Positions 44,875 through 53,448 of a stretch of DNA of 64,000 nt are shown piece after piece. Below the pieces are notes generated by a model. The model was not told where the DNA came from. It ran no database searches and saw only the letters and a program-made list of their open reading frames with translations. The position numbers and the translations under genes are program-made. This DNA is from Variovorax sp. WS11 (GTDB lineage Bacteria > Pseudomonadota > Gammaproteobacteria > Burkholderiales > Burkholderiaceae_C), in the NCBI RefSeq assembly GCF_010499245.1, contig NZ_JAAGOW010000004.1, forward strand, positions 62,001 to 126,000, in the 5' to 3' direction. Each line of letters opens with the position of its first letter. The stretch's first letter is position 1.

Positions 44875-46071
44875 CTAGGCAGACACGGCGCCGCGTGCCG
44901 CGGCCGGATTCCAGAGCCAGTCGAAGCAGCGGTACAGGTCTTCCGTGGTGCGTTCCTGCAACTGCTGCGTTCGCACTTCGGCGTCGGTCCCGCCGCAATG
45001 GTAGGTGTGCCATAGGGCGCGCGACTCGAGCTGCACGCGCGCGGTGCGCACAAAACGCTGGCGCTCGAAGGCCGCGAAGGCGCGCGCCGGGTCTTCGGGG
45101 TCTTTCGCCATGAGCGCGGTCAGCGCGGACGCGTCTTCCAGGGCCATCCCCGCACCCTGCGCGAGGGACTGCAGCGTGGCGTGAGCCGAGTCACCCAGCA
45201 GCGTCACGCAACCATCGGCCCACCGGCGCAGCGGGTTGCGGTCGGCGATCGCCCAGCGGCGCTCAAGGTTGACCACGGAGATCACGTCGCGTACTTCCGA
45301 CTGGGCGCTGGCGGCGATGTCATCGATGTAGTTCCTATAGCCGTCGTTGTCGGTTGGCTCCAGGCCTGCGGGCACGCGGAACACGGCGACGATGTTCATC
45401 TCGGTGCGCTCACGCAGCGGGTAGTAGATGACGTGGAAACCGTCGCCTGTCCACATGGTGACGCCGGAGCGCTCTTGCAGGCTGACCGGCGCCTCGCGCA
45501 TCGGCACGATAGTGCGGTGAGCGACGTACCCGGTGTCGCGCGAGGCATCTTCGGGATGCATCAGCGCGCGCAGGCGCGAACGCAGGCCATCGGCTGCAAC
45601 CAGGGCGCAGCCCTCGATGCTTTCGCCAGCCTCGGTCTGCACCTGCACGGCGTCGGCGGTCTGCGTGTAGCCGCTCACGGTGGTAGCCTGGTTCAGGTCC
45701 ACGTTGGGCAACTGGCGTACAGCCTTCAGCAGGATCTCATGCAGGTCCACGCGGTGGATGGCGATGTAGGGTGCGGGGTAGCGGCACTCGAAGTCCACGC
45801 CCTTGAGCGGCACGCGCACCAGCTTCTCGCCGGTGTAGGCGTCAAGCAAGAGCAGATCGTCCGGCAGGTAAGAGGCGCGGCGCACTTCGTCGCCCAGGCC
45901 AAGGCGCTCGAGCACGGGGAGCACGTTGGGGCCGATCTGCACGCCATAGCCGATGGGCGCGATCTCGGCAGATTGTTCAAGAAGCCGCACGCTGCGGCCC
46001 TGCTGGCCCAGGCCCAACGCGGTAGCCACTCCACCCAATCCGCCGCCGACGATGAGTACGGGTCGCGTCAT
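44875..46071 (-). CDS. FAD-dependent 3-hydroxybenzoate 6-hydroxylase-like enzyme
   Basis: This is a 398-residue class A flavoprotein hydroxylase. The FAD-binding fold begins VLIVGGGLGGVATALGLGQQ; the second FAD motif is CVTLLGDSAHATLQSLAQGA. The front half (GYGVQIGPNVLPVLERLGLG, then IAIHRVDLHEILLKA) and the closing YRCFDWLWNP resemble 3-hydroxybenzoate 6-monooxygenases, which use NADH and O2 to make gentisate. Its start overlaps the end of the cupin dioxygenase gene by 4 bases, so hydroxylation and ring cleavage are translationally coupled. Salicylate-type hydroxylation is a less likely alternative. Confidence 0.8.
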   Translation of the reverse strand: MTRPVLIVGGGLGGVATALGLGQQGRSVRLLEQSAEIAPIGYGVQIGPNVLPVLERLGLGDEVRRASYLPDDLLLLDAYTGEKLVRVPLKGVDFECRYPAPYIAIHRVDLHEILLKAVRQLPNVDLNQATTVSGYTQTADAVQVQTEAGESIEGCALVAADGLRSRLRALMHPEDASRDTGYVAHRTIVPMREAPVSLQERSGVTMWTGDGFHVIYYPLRERTEMNIVAVFRVPAGLEPTDNDGYRNYIDDIAASAQSEVRDVISVVNLERRWAIADRNPLRRWADGCVTLLGDSAHATLQSLAQGAGMALEDASALTALMAKDPEDPARAFAAFERQRFVRTARVQLESRALWHTYHCGGTDAEVRTQQLQERTTEDLYRCFDWLWNPAAARGAVSA

Positions 46072-47054
46072 TCGCAGGCCTCCAGTCCGTCATAGCCGCA
46101 GAACTTCATCAGGCCCTCGTCGGTGAGGGCGACGAGCACCGCATCTTCGCGCGCCGCATGCGCCACGCGCACGCCCAGCGGGGCCACGAACACGTCGCCA
46201 AAGGCCCAGTCAAAACGCTCTTCACCAACGGCGCTGGTGCCGCTACCCCTGAGCACGACGTAGATGGCATTGGCGTTGCGCCGGTAGGCGCCGCCCTGCC
46301 AGCCGGCGGCCCACTGGTGAATCTTGATCGTGATGGTGGGCATCAAACTGGAGGTGACGTCCACGGTCTTGCCGAAGAAGGAGGCATCGAGGCCGTCGGC
46401 GCTGGCCGCCGCAAGCCGACGCTCCATGTCGGCCCATTCGATGCGCATGGGCGAGTGGTCAACGCGCTCGGCGTTCCGCTCCCAGTGCTCGGGGTGGTCC
46501 TCCGACTTCATGGGCTCCAGCAGGTGCACGAGCGGGAGGTCCAGGCAGTCGAACCAGAATGCCTGCGCATCGCCATCATGTCCGTGGCCATGCCAGTGAT
46601 TGCCAGGTGTCAGAACGATGTCACCGGTCTCCATCGGGTGCTGCTTGCCGTTGACCACCGAGTACGAACCGCGCGATTCGATGATCACGCGCAGCGCGTG
46701 GGACGAATGGCGATGCGCGCGCGCCTTCTCGCCTGGCAGGATCGACTGGTAGGCCCCCACGAGCGTGCGTGTGGTCGCGAAATCATTGCCTTCGATCGGG
46801 TTGCGCAGCACGAAGTTGCGCCGCTCAGCGAGGTCAGTGCCGATGACGCGGCCGGCCGCCAGCAGCGCCGGGCGAATCTCGGCGTAACGCCAATGCACCG
46901 GGACAAACTTAGAGAGAGGACTTTGCCACATCAGCGGCTGCTTGCGCGCGACCCAGCCAGGGGTGCAGTTCTGCGCATCAATGGCACGGACAAGTTCGTC
47001 CACGTTGCGGATCGCGTCGTAACGCGATGGGGGTGTTTCTAGGACTTCAGACAT
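46068..47054 (-). CDS. Gentisate 1,2-dioxygenase-like bicupin
   Basis: This is a 328-residue bicupin. Cupin 1 contains the iron site ARAHRHSSHALRV (His114, His116) and VLTPGNHWHGHGHDG (His153-His157). Cupin 2 is in the C-terminal third (YRRNANAIYVVLRGSGTSAV, FGDVFVAPLGVRVAHA). The LRNPIEG...TTRTLVGAYQSILPGE stretch is typical of gentisate and hydroxynaphthoate dioxygenases. It should open the ring of gentisate between the carboxyl-bearing and hydroxyl-bearing carbons to give maleylpyruvate. It lies between the flavoprotein dehydrogenase and the hydroxylase in the operon. A decayed close relative is at 16246-17191. Confidence 0.85.
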   Translation of the reverse strand: MSEVLETPPSRYDAIRNVDELVRAIDAQNCTPGWVARKQPLMWQSPLSKFVPVHWRYAEIRPALLAAGRVIGTDLAERRNFVLRNPIEGNDFATTRTLVGAYQSILPGEKARAHRHSSHALRVIIESRGSYSVVNGKQHPMETGDIVLTPGNHWHGHGHDGDAQAFWFDCLDLPLVHLLEPMKSEDHPEHWERNAERVDHSPMRIEWADMERRLAAASADGLDASFFGKTVDVTSSLMPTITIKIHQWAAGWQGGAYRRNANAIYVVLRGSGTSAVGEERFDWAFGDVFVAPLGVRVAHAAREDAVLVALTDEGLMKFCGYDGLEACE

Positions 47055-47085
47055 AGAGGTGATTCCTGTGTGAACGGGGTCCGGA

Positions 47086-48498
47086 TCAAGTGGAAGCCAG
47101 TGCCTGGCCCACGCGCCGGTAGGCGTCCCGCGCGGCGAGGCGGCCGAAGATGCAGCCCTTGGCGAGCGACGATCCGCTCAGATAGGAGGCGCCGTGCAGA
47201 CCACCCATGACCTCGCCTGTCGCGTAGAGGCCTGCGATCGGTTGATCGAACACGTCTAGCACGCGGGCCCCCGCGTCGGTGCGCAGGCCGCAGTAGGTCG
47301 AGTTGAGACCGGTGGTGCAGGCGATGCCGTAGAACGGCGCAGTCGAGAGCGTCGGCACGTTGCCGTAACCGGCCGTGAGGCAGTCACGGCCCATCTCGTC
47401 GCCACCCCGGCCTTCGGCCGCTGCGTTGTAGCGAGCCACGGTGACTTTCAGTGCCTCGGCCGGCAGGCCGAGTAGCCCGGCGAGTTCGTCGAGCGAGTCC
47501 GCGCGCTGGATCAGCCCGGCTTCGAGTGCCGAGTTGTAGTCGTCAACCGTGGGGAAGGGTGCGGACTGGTCCATGATGCGCTGGTCGAACACCTGCACGC
47601 CGATGCGGCCGGGCTGCTTCAGGCATTCCTCGCCGATCAGCTTGTACGACAGCGATTCGTTCACGAAGCGATGGCCATCCGTGTTCACGACGATGCCGCC
47701 CTTGTACATGGTGTGCACCAGGTGGGGCGCGATCTTTTCCTTGCCCGCGAGCGGCGCCATGGCGGGCGCCCCGAAGGTGCCTTTGGTGAAGCCCATGTCG
47801 ACCAGGTCGGCGCCCAGCGCCCAGGCCATGCGCAGGCCGTCCCCCGTATTGCCTTCGCCCCCCATGGGTTTGGCGTCGGCCAGATGCGGCGCGAAGCGGG
47901 ATACAAGCTCGCGGGAGCGCGAGAAACCGCCGGTCGCGATGACCACGCCACCCTGGGCCATCACGTGCTCGCCGTTCTCTAGTTCTACGCCGATGACCCG
48001 GCGCTCGGTGTCCTCGCCGCTGGTGAGCAACCGGCGCGCGCCCGCGTTGGCGCGGAACGTGCCGCCGGCATCGAGCAGCGCCTGATGCAACACGCGCAGC
48101 ATATGCTTCGGATCCAGGCTGTGCAGGCGTGGCATTGACTGACCGCCGCTCAGCGTGACATTGTCAAAATCGAGGCCCAGGGACTCGAGCCACCGGTAGG
48201 CGTCGTACTGGTGCTCGGCGTAGGCATGCACCACCTGCGGGTCGTTGGCATGATGGCCGCAAGTGAGCAAGTCCTGTTCGAGCAGTTCGGGCGTATCGGC
48301 GATGCCCTTCTCTTTCTGCACACGGGTACCGGCGAAAGCAAAGGCCCCGCCGCACATGGCGGTGCTGCCGCCATAGGCCGGCATCTTCTCGAGCAACACC
48401 ACGGATGCGCCAATGCGCGCCGCTTCGAGCGCCGCGCAGTGGCCGGCCATGCCGGCGCCGACCACGACCACGTCATGATGCAAGCTTGCGTTCTTCAT
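47086..48498 (-). CDS. FAD-dependent dehydrogenase (fumarate reductase/KSTD-like flavoprotein)
   Basis: This is a 470-residue soluble flavoprotein. The N-terminal Rossmann motif is VVVVGAGMAGHCAALEAARI, followed by the family signature KMPAYGGSTAMCGGAF. The C-terminal FAD-contact segment PIAGLYATGEVMGGLHGASY and the closing SSLAKGCIFGRLAARDA are typical. The group includes tricarballylate dehydrogenase, 3-ketosteroid dehydrogenase and fumarate reductase-type enzymes, which add or remove hydrogens across a C-C bond next to a carbonyl or carboxylate. Being upstream of a 3-hydroxybenzoate-type pathway, it could aromatise a cyclohexene or oxo-cyclohexane carboxylate. That role is inference. Confidence 0.85.
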   Translation of the reverse strand: MKNASLHHDVVVVGAGMAGHCAALEAARIGASVVLLEKMPAYGGSTAMCGGAFAFAGTRVQKEKGIADTPELLEQDLLTCGHHANDPQVVHAYAEHQYDAYRWLESLGLDFDNVTLSGGQSMPRLHSLDPKHMLRVLHQALLDAGGTFRANAGARRLLTSGEDTERRVIGVELENGEHVMAQGGVVIATGGFSRSRELVSRFAPHLADAKPMGGEGNTGDGLRMAWALGADLVDMGFTKGTFGAPAMAPLAGKEKIAPHLVHTMYKGGIVVNTDGHRFVNESLSYKLIGEECLKQPGRIGVQVFDQRIMDQSAPFPTVDDYNSALEAGLIQRADSLDELAGLLGLPAEALKVTVARYNAAAEGRGGDEMGRDCLTAGYGNVPTLSTAPFYGIACTTGLNSTYCGLRTDAGARVLDVFDQPIAGLYATGEVMGGLHGASYLSGSSLAKGCIFGRLAARDAYRRVGQALAST

Positions 48499-48511
48499 TG
48501 CGATTCCTTCG

Positions 48512-49504
48512 TTAGTCAAGCTGGACGCCGAGCTGCTTGATGACGGCGCCCCAGGACTTGATGTCACCCTTGATCTGCGCGTCCATCTGCTCTGGCGACG
48601 CGACCAGCGGTGTGAGCGACTGGGCCGCGAGCAGCGCCGTCATCTCGTCGCCGCGCAGCACCGTGTTGATCTCTTCGTTGAGCTTGCGCACGATGGCCGG
48701 TGGCAGACCGCCCGGGCCGACAACGCCCATCCAGATCATCGGGATGTCGACGCCCATGATGCCTGCCTCGGTGAGCGTGGGCACGTCGGGCAGCGAGGGC
48801 ACGCGGCTCTTGCCAACAATGGCCAGCGGCGTCAGGCGACCAGCCTTGATGAAGGGCGCTGAGCCTCCGACGTCGAACATGGCCGAATCCACGTCACCGG
48901 CGACCACCGATTGCGTCGCGGGCGCGGCGCCCGCAAACGGCACGTGCAGCACATCGATGCCCACCTTCGATTTCAGCAGCTCGGTCGCCAGCGTGTAGGG
49001 CTGTGCGGAGCCCGTCGAGGCATACGAAAGCTTTCCGGGGTTGGCCTTGGCACGCTCGATGTAAGCCTTCATCGACGTGATGCCGGTCTTGGGATTCACG
49101 AAGATCACGGTCTGGAATTCGGCCAGCAGAGAGATCGCCGTGTAGTCCTTGTGGGCGTCGTAGCCCAGCGGTCGCTTGTAGAGCGCCGGCAGCATCGACC
49201 ACGGGGTGGTGACGCACAGGTAGAGCGTGTAGCCGTCCGGCTTGGCACCGGTGACGTACTGCGTCGCGATGAGACCGTTGCCGCCGGGCTTGTTGTCCAC
49301 GATGACCGGCTGGCCGAGCCGCTTGGTGAGCCCCTGTCCCAGCACGCGGGCGGCGGCATCGAGTCCGCCGCCGGCGCTGAAGGGCACGACGATGCGGATC
49401 GGCTTGTCCGGGTAGGCCTGGGAGGCCTGGGACAGCGCGCCTGCGGAGGCGAGGGTCAGGGCTGCCGCCGTGAAGGCGCGCAGCAGGGAAATGCGAGAAA
49501 TCAT
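48512..49504 (-). CDS. Bug/TctC family periplasmic solute receptor
   Basis: This is a 330-residue receptor: signal peptide (LLRAFTAAALTLASAGALSQ), then PIRIVVPFSAGGGLDAAARV, the NKPGGNGLIATQYVTGAKPD loop that closes over the ligand carboxylate, and LHVPFAGAAPATQSVVAGDV. It is the third gene of the gentisate-type operon, 13 bases ahead of the flavoprotein gene. It probably captures the pathway substrate in the periplasm. It differs clearly from the receptor at the operon's far end, so two ligands or two affinities are likely. Confidence 0.9.
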   Translation of the reverse strand: MISRISLLRAFTAAALTLASAGALSQASQAYPDKPIRIVVPFSAGGGLDAAARVLGQGLTKRLGQPVIVDNKPGGNGLIATQYVTGAKPDGYTLYLCVTTPWSMLPALYKRPLGYDAHKDYTAISLLAEFQTVIFVNPKTGITSMKAYIERAKANPGKLSYASTGSAQPYTLATELLKSKVGIDVLHVPFAGAAPATQSVVAGDVDSAMFDVGGSAPFIKAGRLTPLAIVGKSRVPSLPDVPTLTEAGIMGVDIPMIWMGVVGPGGLPPAIVRKLNEEINTVLRGDEMTALLAAQSLTPLVASPEQMDAQIKGDIKSWGAVIKQLGVQLD

Positions 49505-49584
49505 GGATGCGTCTCCGTTCGTTGTCGTGAAATGCCATCGATACGGCCGGTGTATTCGGGGGGTGCGTTAAGGGAGTGCGTGTG

Positions 49585-50304
49585 TCACCCGGCCGTCTCG
49601 GCGTTGCGGGCCCACCAGGCCGAGGCGTGGCGGCCGCCAAAGCGGCCCGTCTCGGCCGGTTGCAGAACATCGACTTTCAATGTGGCGTAGGGGCCGAGCC
49701 CCGCGCCCAGGATGAGATAGCGGATGACGTCGCCCAGCGGTTCGACGATGCGCGCGTTGCGCAGTGGTCCCATGTCCACGGGTGCGAGGCCGAGGTCGCG
49801 CGTGAGGGCAGCCACCGTGTCGCGCGCGCCGGCGTGGTCGGAGGCGATGAAGGCCGAGACCTTCTGAGCGCGCAGTTCGTCCACCGGCATCTCGAACAAC
49901 TCCTGCGCCATGGTGTTGAAGCACTTCACGACCTGGGCGCTCGGGAGCCATGCCTGGAGCCTCTCAGCGAGGGACTGGGCAATCGGCGCGAAGTCGAATT
50001 TGCCTTCGGGGACCGGCCAGTTGTTCGGGTCGATGACCACCTTGCCGTCCAGCGCGGAGATGTCGCCGATCACCTGGGTGGGGTCCACATCGCGGACGCT
50101 GTAGAAAATCACATCGCCGAAGACGGCGGCCTCGCGATTGCTGCCCGCCTGCGCACGCGCTGCACCATTGGCCCGCGCCAGCTCGGCCGCATCGACGGCC
50201 GTCTGTGGATCGCGCGCGCCGAAGAACACTTCGTGCCCGTGAACCGCCCATCCGCATCCCAGAATGCGGCCCATGTTGCCCGTGCCCACAATGCCGATCT
50301 TCAT
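49585..50304 (-). CDS. NADP oxidoreductase, coenzyme F420-dependent reductase-like
   Basis: This is a 239-residue Rossmann protein of the NADP-oxidoreductase (F420-dependent type) family: MKIGIVGTGNMGRILGCGWA, the NADP-phosphate loop GARDPQTAVDAAEL, VIFYSVRDVDPTQVIGDI, and VVIDPNNWPVPEG. Proteobacteria often lack F420, so here it more likely uses FMN or reduces an organic substrate with NADPH. The ATG at 50304 is preferred over the preceding GTG. It follows the SnoaL-like gene by 15 bases and precedes a Bug receptor, as the second gene of the operon. Confidence 0.8.
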   Translation of the reverse strand: MKIGIVGTGNMGRILGCGWAVHGHEVFFGARDPQTAVDAAELARANGAARAQAGSNREAAVFGDVIFYSVRDVDPTQVIGDISALDGKVVIDPNNWPVPEGKFDFAPIAQSLAERLQAWLPSAQVVKCFNTMAQELFEMPVDELRAQKVSAFIASDHAGARDTVAALTRDLGLAPVDMGPLRNARIVEPLGDVIRYLILGAGLGPYATLKVDVLQPAETGRFGGRHASAWWARNAETAG

Positions 50305-50319
50305 CACTTCAGCCTCGTC

Positions 50320-50868
50320 TCAGAGCCGGTCGCCGCGCGGGAACAGCGTGAGCAGGCGGTACGAATCGTCCTGATCGTTCGGCTGGCTCAGCGCCATGCC
50401 GAAATGCCCGCGATAGAGCGAGTCGTCGACGGGGCGCTTCGTCACCCAATCGCGTACCACGCTGCGGTAGGAAATCTTCCACACGCCGTCGCGACACTCG
50501 TACCGGTTGAACGTGCGGCAAGCTGCAGTGGCTTCCGTCGCCGAGCCGTTCGCAGCACGCTCGCGATGGTAGGACAGGCGGTGCGTCTCGCCCTCGGCCT
50601 TGTCGCCATCGACGCGGTACCACTCGTTGAGCACATAGTGCGTCGTGAGTTCGTACTTGGGCAGAAGGTCCCGGAACACCCAATCGGCGAACTCCGTCGC
50701 ACTGCCGCTGTACATGTCGCCGTGTTCCTCGATCGCATCCTCGAAGAAGATGGAGCGCAACAGCGCGGCGTCACGTCGATCCACGCCACGGCAGTAGGCC
50801 ATCTCCAGTTCGTGAAGCCGATCCTTCACCAGCAACTCGCGCAGCTTCTCGTCAGTCGTTTTCGTCAT
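50320..50868 (-). CDS. SnoaL/NTF2-like domain protein
   Basis: This is a 182-residue protein with the cone-shaped NTF2-like fold typical of the SnoaL_4 group: LHELEMAYCRGVDRRDAALL near the start, FFEDAIEEHGDMYSG, TTHYVLNEWYRVDGDKAEGE, and WKISYRSVVRDWVT near the end. Members are isomerases, dehydratases or the small subunits of ring-hydroxylating oxygenases. It is the first gene of the gentisate-type operon. A role in an early step on a cyclic substrate (dehydration or isomerisation) fits its position next to the reductase and the flavoprotein dehydrogenase. Confidence 0.8.
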   Translation of the reverse strand: MTKTTDEKLRELLVKDRLHELEMAYCRGVDRRDAALLRSIFFEDAIEEHGDMYSGSATEFADWVFRDLLPKYELTTHYVLNEWYRVDGDKAEGETHRLSYHRERAANGSATEATAACRTFNRYECRDGVWKISYRSVVRDWVTKRPVDDSLYRGHFGMALSQPNDQDDSYRLLTLFPRGDRL

Positions 50869-50912
50869 GGGCTGTCTCCTTGTCCTGTTTGGTGGAAGTC
50901 GACCTGCATGGA

Positions 50913-50934
50913 ACAAACCGTCCAGCTGGTTTGT
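50913..50934. promoter_or_regulatory. 22-bp dyad upstream of the gentisate-type operon
   Basis: ACAAACC at 50913-50919 and GGTTTGT at 50928-50934 are perfect inverted arms around an 8-base spacer. The site lies 45 bases upstream of the first gene of the minus-strand operon, where an operator for the operon's TetR protein would be expected. The divergent Crp-type regulator is a second candidate. Confidence 0.6.
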
Positions 50935-51421
50935 AAGTGTGATGCATGAACCTCCCGACAGCATCAGGGTTTTCGATAGGTACGGCCCTCGAACCCTTCG
51001 CGCTTCGCGAGGAGACGCGTCTTTAATAGATAGGGCGAACGTCAGAACGCATGCCTGCCCCATTGCGGCGGGGACTACATGACCTCGCCCGGCGCGGCAG
51101 TCGCGCAGCACTCAGCGCACAGGGCGCGGCGGTCATGAGGCCGCTTGACATGGTCGGTGCGCCACCAGGTGCCGGGCAACCTGCCGCCGGCGCAATCGAG
51201 AAGATGGCAAGGAGCGCCGTTGCTCCCGCGATCAGCGGGAGCTGTTTGCCAAGATTTCGCGCTCCATTTGGACTGCTTCAACTGGCGACGACGACGCACG
51301 ACTTCTCGCATCGGCGCTGCTTCAGACCTTGCTTGCCGCCTTGACTTGATCGATTCACTCCGTCCGCCAGCCGATCGACCGCAGAAGGACCGTTCTCCAT
51401 GCGGGGTGCGAAAATCTTCTC
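50935..51421. other. Intergenic region between divergent units, no gene seen
   Basis: About 490 bases between the operon dyad and the Crp-type gene. Short frames have random-looking translations. The promoter of the Crp-type gene should lie in the right part. No repeat or RNA gene recognised. Confidence 0.5.
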
Positions 51422-52102
51422 ATGATCAAGGATGCCGACGTTCGTCGGCCCGCCGCTGATGTGCTCGCGCAAGCGTTGCACGAACTTCCGCCACGCACGG
51501 CGGAAGCCTTGCGTGCGCTTGGACATCTCAAGTGTTGGGAAGACGGTGAACTTATCCTGCACAACGGATTGATGGCGAATTCCGTGTGTCTAATCCTGAG
51601 TGGTCAAGTGCGCATGGTGGCCAGCACGCCGGAGGGAGACGAGGTGTTCCTGCGCTGGTTCGGACCAGGCGAGTTTGCGGGTGTGGCTTCCGTTTTGGGG
51701 CGGATTCCTTTTCCATCGGATGCGATTGCGTCCGGCACCGTCGAGGCCGTTCAGCTCGATGCGTCCGAGTTCCGGCGCCATCTGGCTACTGATCCCGAAG
51801 GTGCGCTGGCGTTCGCCGCGAGAGTGAGCCACTTCGCCGCGGAGCTGGTGGCACTGCTGGCAGCCTTCACCTCAGGGAGCCTGGAGAAAAGGATCGTGAG
51901 TCTTCTGAGGCGTCTTGTAGCGCATCAGCCTGCACCGCTGCAGGGCGAGGGTGTCCGATTGACGCTCTCGCAGCAAGACATCGCGTACGCGATCGGCGCA
52001 TCGCGCCAGCGGGTGAGCATGGAGCTCCAGAAGTTGGAGAAGAGCGGCTACATCAGGCTCGGCTATCGACATCTTGTGGTCCTGCGCGCGCTGAGCGGAT
52101 AG
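51422..52102 (+). CDS. Crp/Fnr family transcriptional regulator
   Basis: This is a 226-residue regulator. Residues about 20-130 form a cyclic-nucleotide-binding-like beta roll (CWEDGELILHNGLMANSVCL, GDEVFLRWFGPGEFAGVASV). Residues about 150-226 form the winged helix with LTLSQQDIAYAIGASRQRVS and LQKLEKSGYIRLGYRHLVVL. There is no N-terminal cysteine cluster, so it is not an oxygen sensor of the Fnr type. Small-molecule or cyclic-nucleotide control is possible. It is upstream of a Bug receptor and porin and may regulate one or both aromatic clusters. Confidence 0.85.
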   Translation: MIKDADVRRPAADVLAQALHELPPRTAEALRALGHLKCWEDGELILHNGLMANSVCLILSGQVRMVASTPEGDEVFLRWFGPGEFAGVASVLGRIPFPSDAIASGTVEAVQLDASEFRRHLATDPEGALAFAARVSHFAAELVALLAAFTSGSLEKRIVSLLRRLVAHQPAPLQGEGVRLTLSQQDIAYAIGASRQRVSMELQKLEKSGYIRLGYRHLVVLRALSG

Positions 52103-52233
52103 CAAGCACACCCCGGTCGACGGGTGCCTGCCGGATTCGGTGCATACCCTCGAATTGTCGCAATAGTGCCGATCTTGATGCGCGCACAAATCTCTAATGC
52201 AGTTGCTGACGCAGATCAGCGCATGGAGACCAC

Positions 52234-53262
52234 GTGAACACCGGATCGACCCCCCACGCACGGCAGAAATGCGGCACAGACGCTCGCCACTGGCACCGAT
52301 GCGTCGCAGCATCGTTGCTCTCGGGTGCGGCGCTGCTTGCGCTCACGCCCGCCCATTCGCAGGTGCATGCAGGCTCCTATCCGTCGATGCCGATCCGCAT
52401 CGTTCTTCCCACGCCGGCCGGTGGAACCCACGACGCCATGGCACGCCTCATCGGCCAGAGGTTGTCGCTGGCCCTGAAACAGCCCGTGGTCGTGGAGTCC
52501 AAGCCCGGTGCCACGGGCATGTTGGCCACCTCCTATGTGGCCAAGGCGCCGGCCGATGGCTACACGCTCCTGTTCGGGCAGGCTTCCGTTGTGCAGAACA
52601 CAGTGCTTCGATCGCGGACTTCCTACCAGCTGCGCGATCTCGCCCCAGTTTCGCTCGTCGTGCTCTTTCCGGTGGCCCTCGCCGTCAAGGCGAACAGTCC
52701 CGTGAAGTCAGTCGCGGATCTCGTCGAGCTTTCGAAAGACCCGCAGCGCAACGTGAGCGTGGCTTCCTGGGGCACGGGTTCGACGGGCCACATCATCGTT
52801 GAAGCCATCAAGCAGCAGTCTGGTGCGAAGCTGACGCATGTCGCATACAAGGGCGAGGCCGAACCGTTCTCCGATCTGGTGGGCGGCGTCATCACGGCGG
52901 CAACGGGTTCGGCCGGCTACTACATTCCACAAAGCGACAAGACGCGGATCCTGGCGGTGTCGTCGACCAAGCGCTTGAAGAGCCTGCCTGACATTCCGAC
53001 CTTCGAGCAGGCGGGATATTCGTCTGCCAACCTGTCGGGTTGGGGCGGCTTCTTTCTGCCCGCGAATACGCCAGCGCCGATCGTGGCGAAGCTGTCGCAA
53101 GAGATCCGGAAGATCGTTGCCGAGCCGGAGATCGCCGAAAGGATTCGCAGCTTCGACTTCGAGCCGGTCGGAAGCAGCAGCGAAGAGTTCGCCAAGTTCA
53201 TTCAGCAGGACATCTCGAAATGGAGCGAGGTGGTCAAAAAGGGAAACCTTTCGCTGGACTGA
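52234..53262 (+). CDS. Bug/TctC family periplasmic solute receptor
   Basis: This is a 342-residue receptor. A long N-terminus leads into a hydrophobic signal (CVAASLLSGAALLALTPAHS), then PIRIVLPTPAGGTHDAMARL, KPGATGMLATSYVAKAPADG and LTHVAYKGEAEPFSDLVGGV. GGAG lies 6 bases before the GTG start at 52234. It follows the Crp-type regulator on the same strand, 131 bases away, and precedes a porin, which would let the ligand cross the outer membrane. Confidence 0.9.
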   Translation: MNTGSTPHARQKCGTDARHWHRCVAASLLSGAALLALTPAHSQVHAGSYPSMPIRIVLPTPAGGTHDAMARLIGQRLSLALKQPVVVESKPGATGMLATSYVAKAPADGYTLLFGQASVVQNTVLRSRTSYQLRDLAPVSLVVLFPVALAVKANSPVKSVADLVELSKDPQRNVSVASWGTGSTGHIIVEAIKQQSGAKLTHVAYKGEAEPFSDLVGGVITAATGSAGYYIPQSDKTRILAVSSTKRLKSLPDIPTFEQAGYSSANLSGWGGFFLPANTPAPIVAKLSQEIRKIVAEPEIAERIRSFDFEPVGSSSEEFAKFIQQDISKWSEVVKKGNLSLD

Positions 53263-53448
53263 CTGCTGCACGCACGGTGCGGGAGTTCTCTCGCGCCCTG
53301 GCTGCGCCCTGCGGCCGTTTGAACCTCGCAGCGTTCGACCCCCTTGCCGCGCTGAGTTGACAGCTCGATGACGAGCTTGAGACCGCGGCATGCGTTGCCG
53401 CGTGCCTTGATAGCTCCAGCCCATCACCATCAAAAGAGAACGAAAAAA

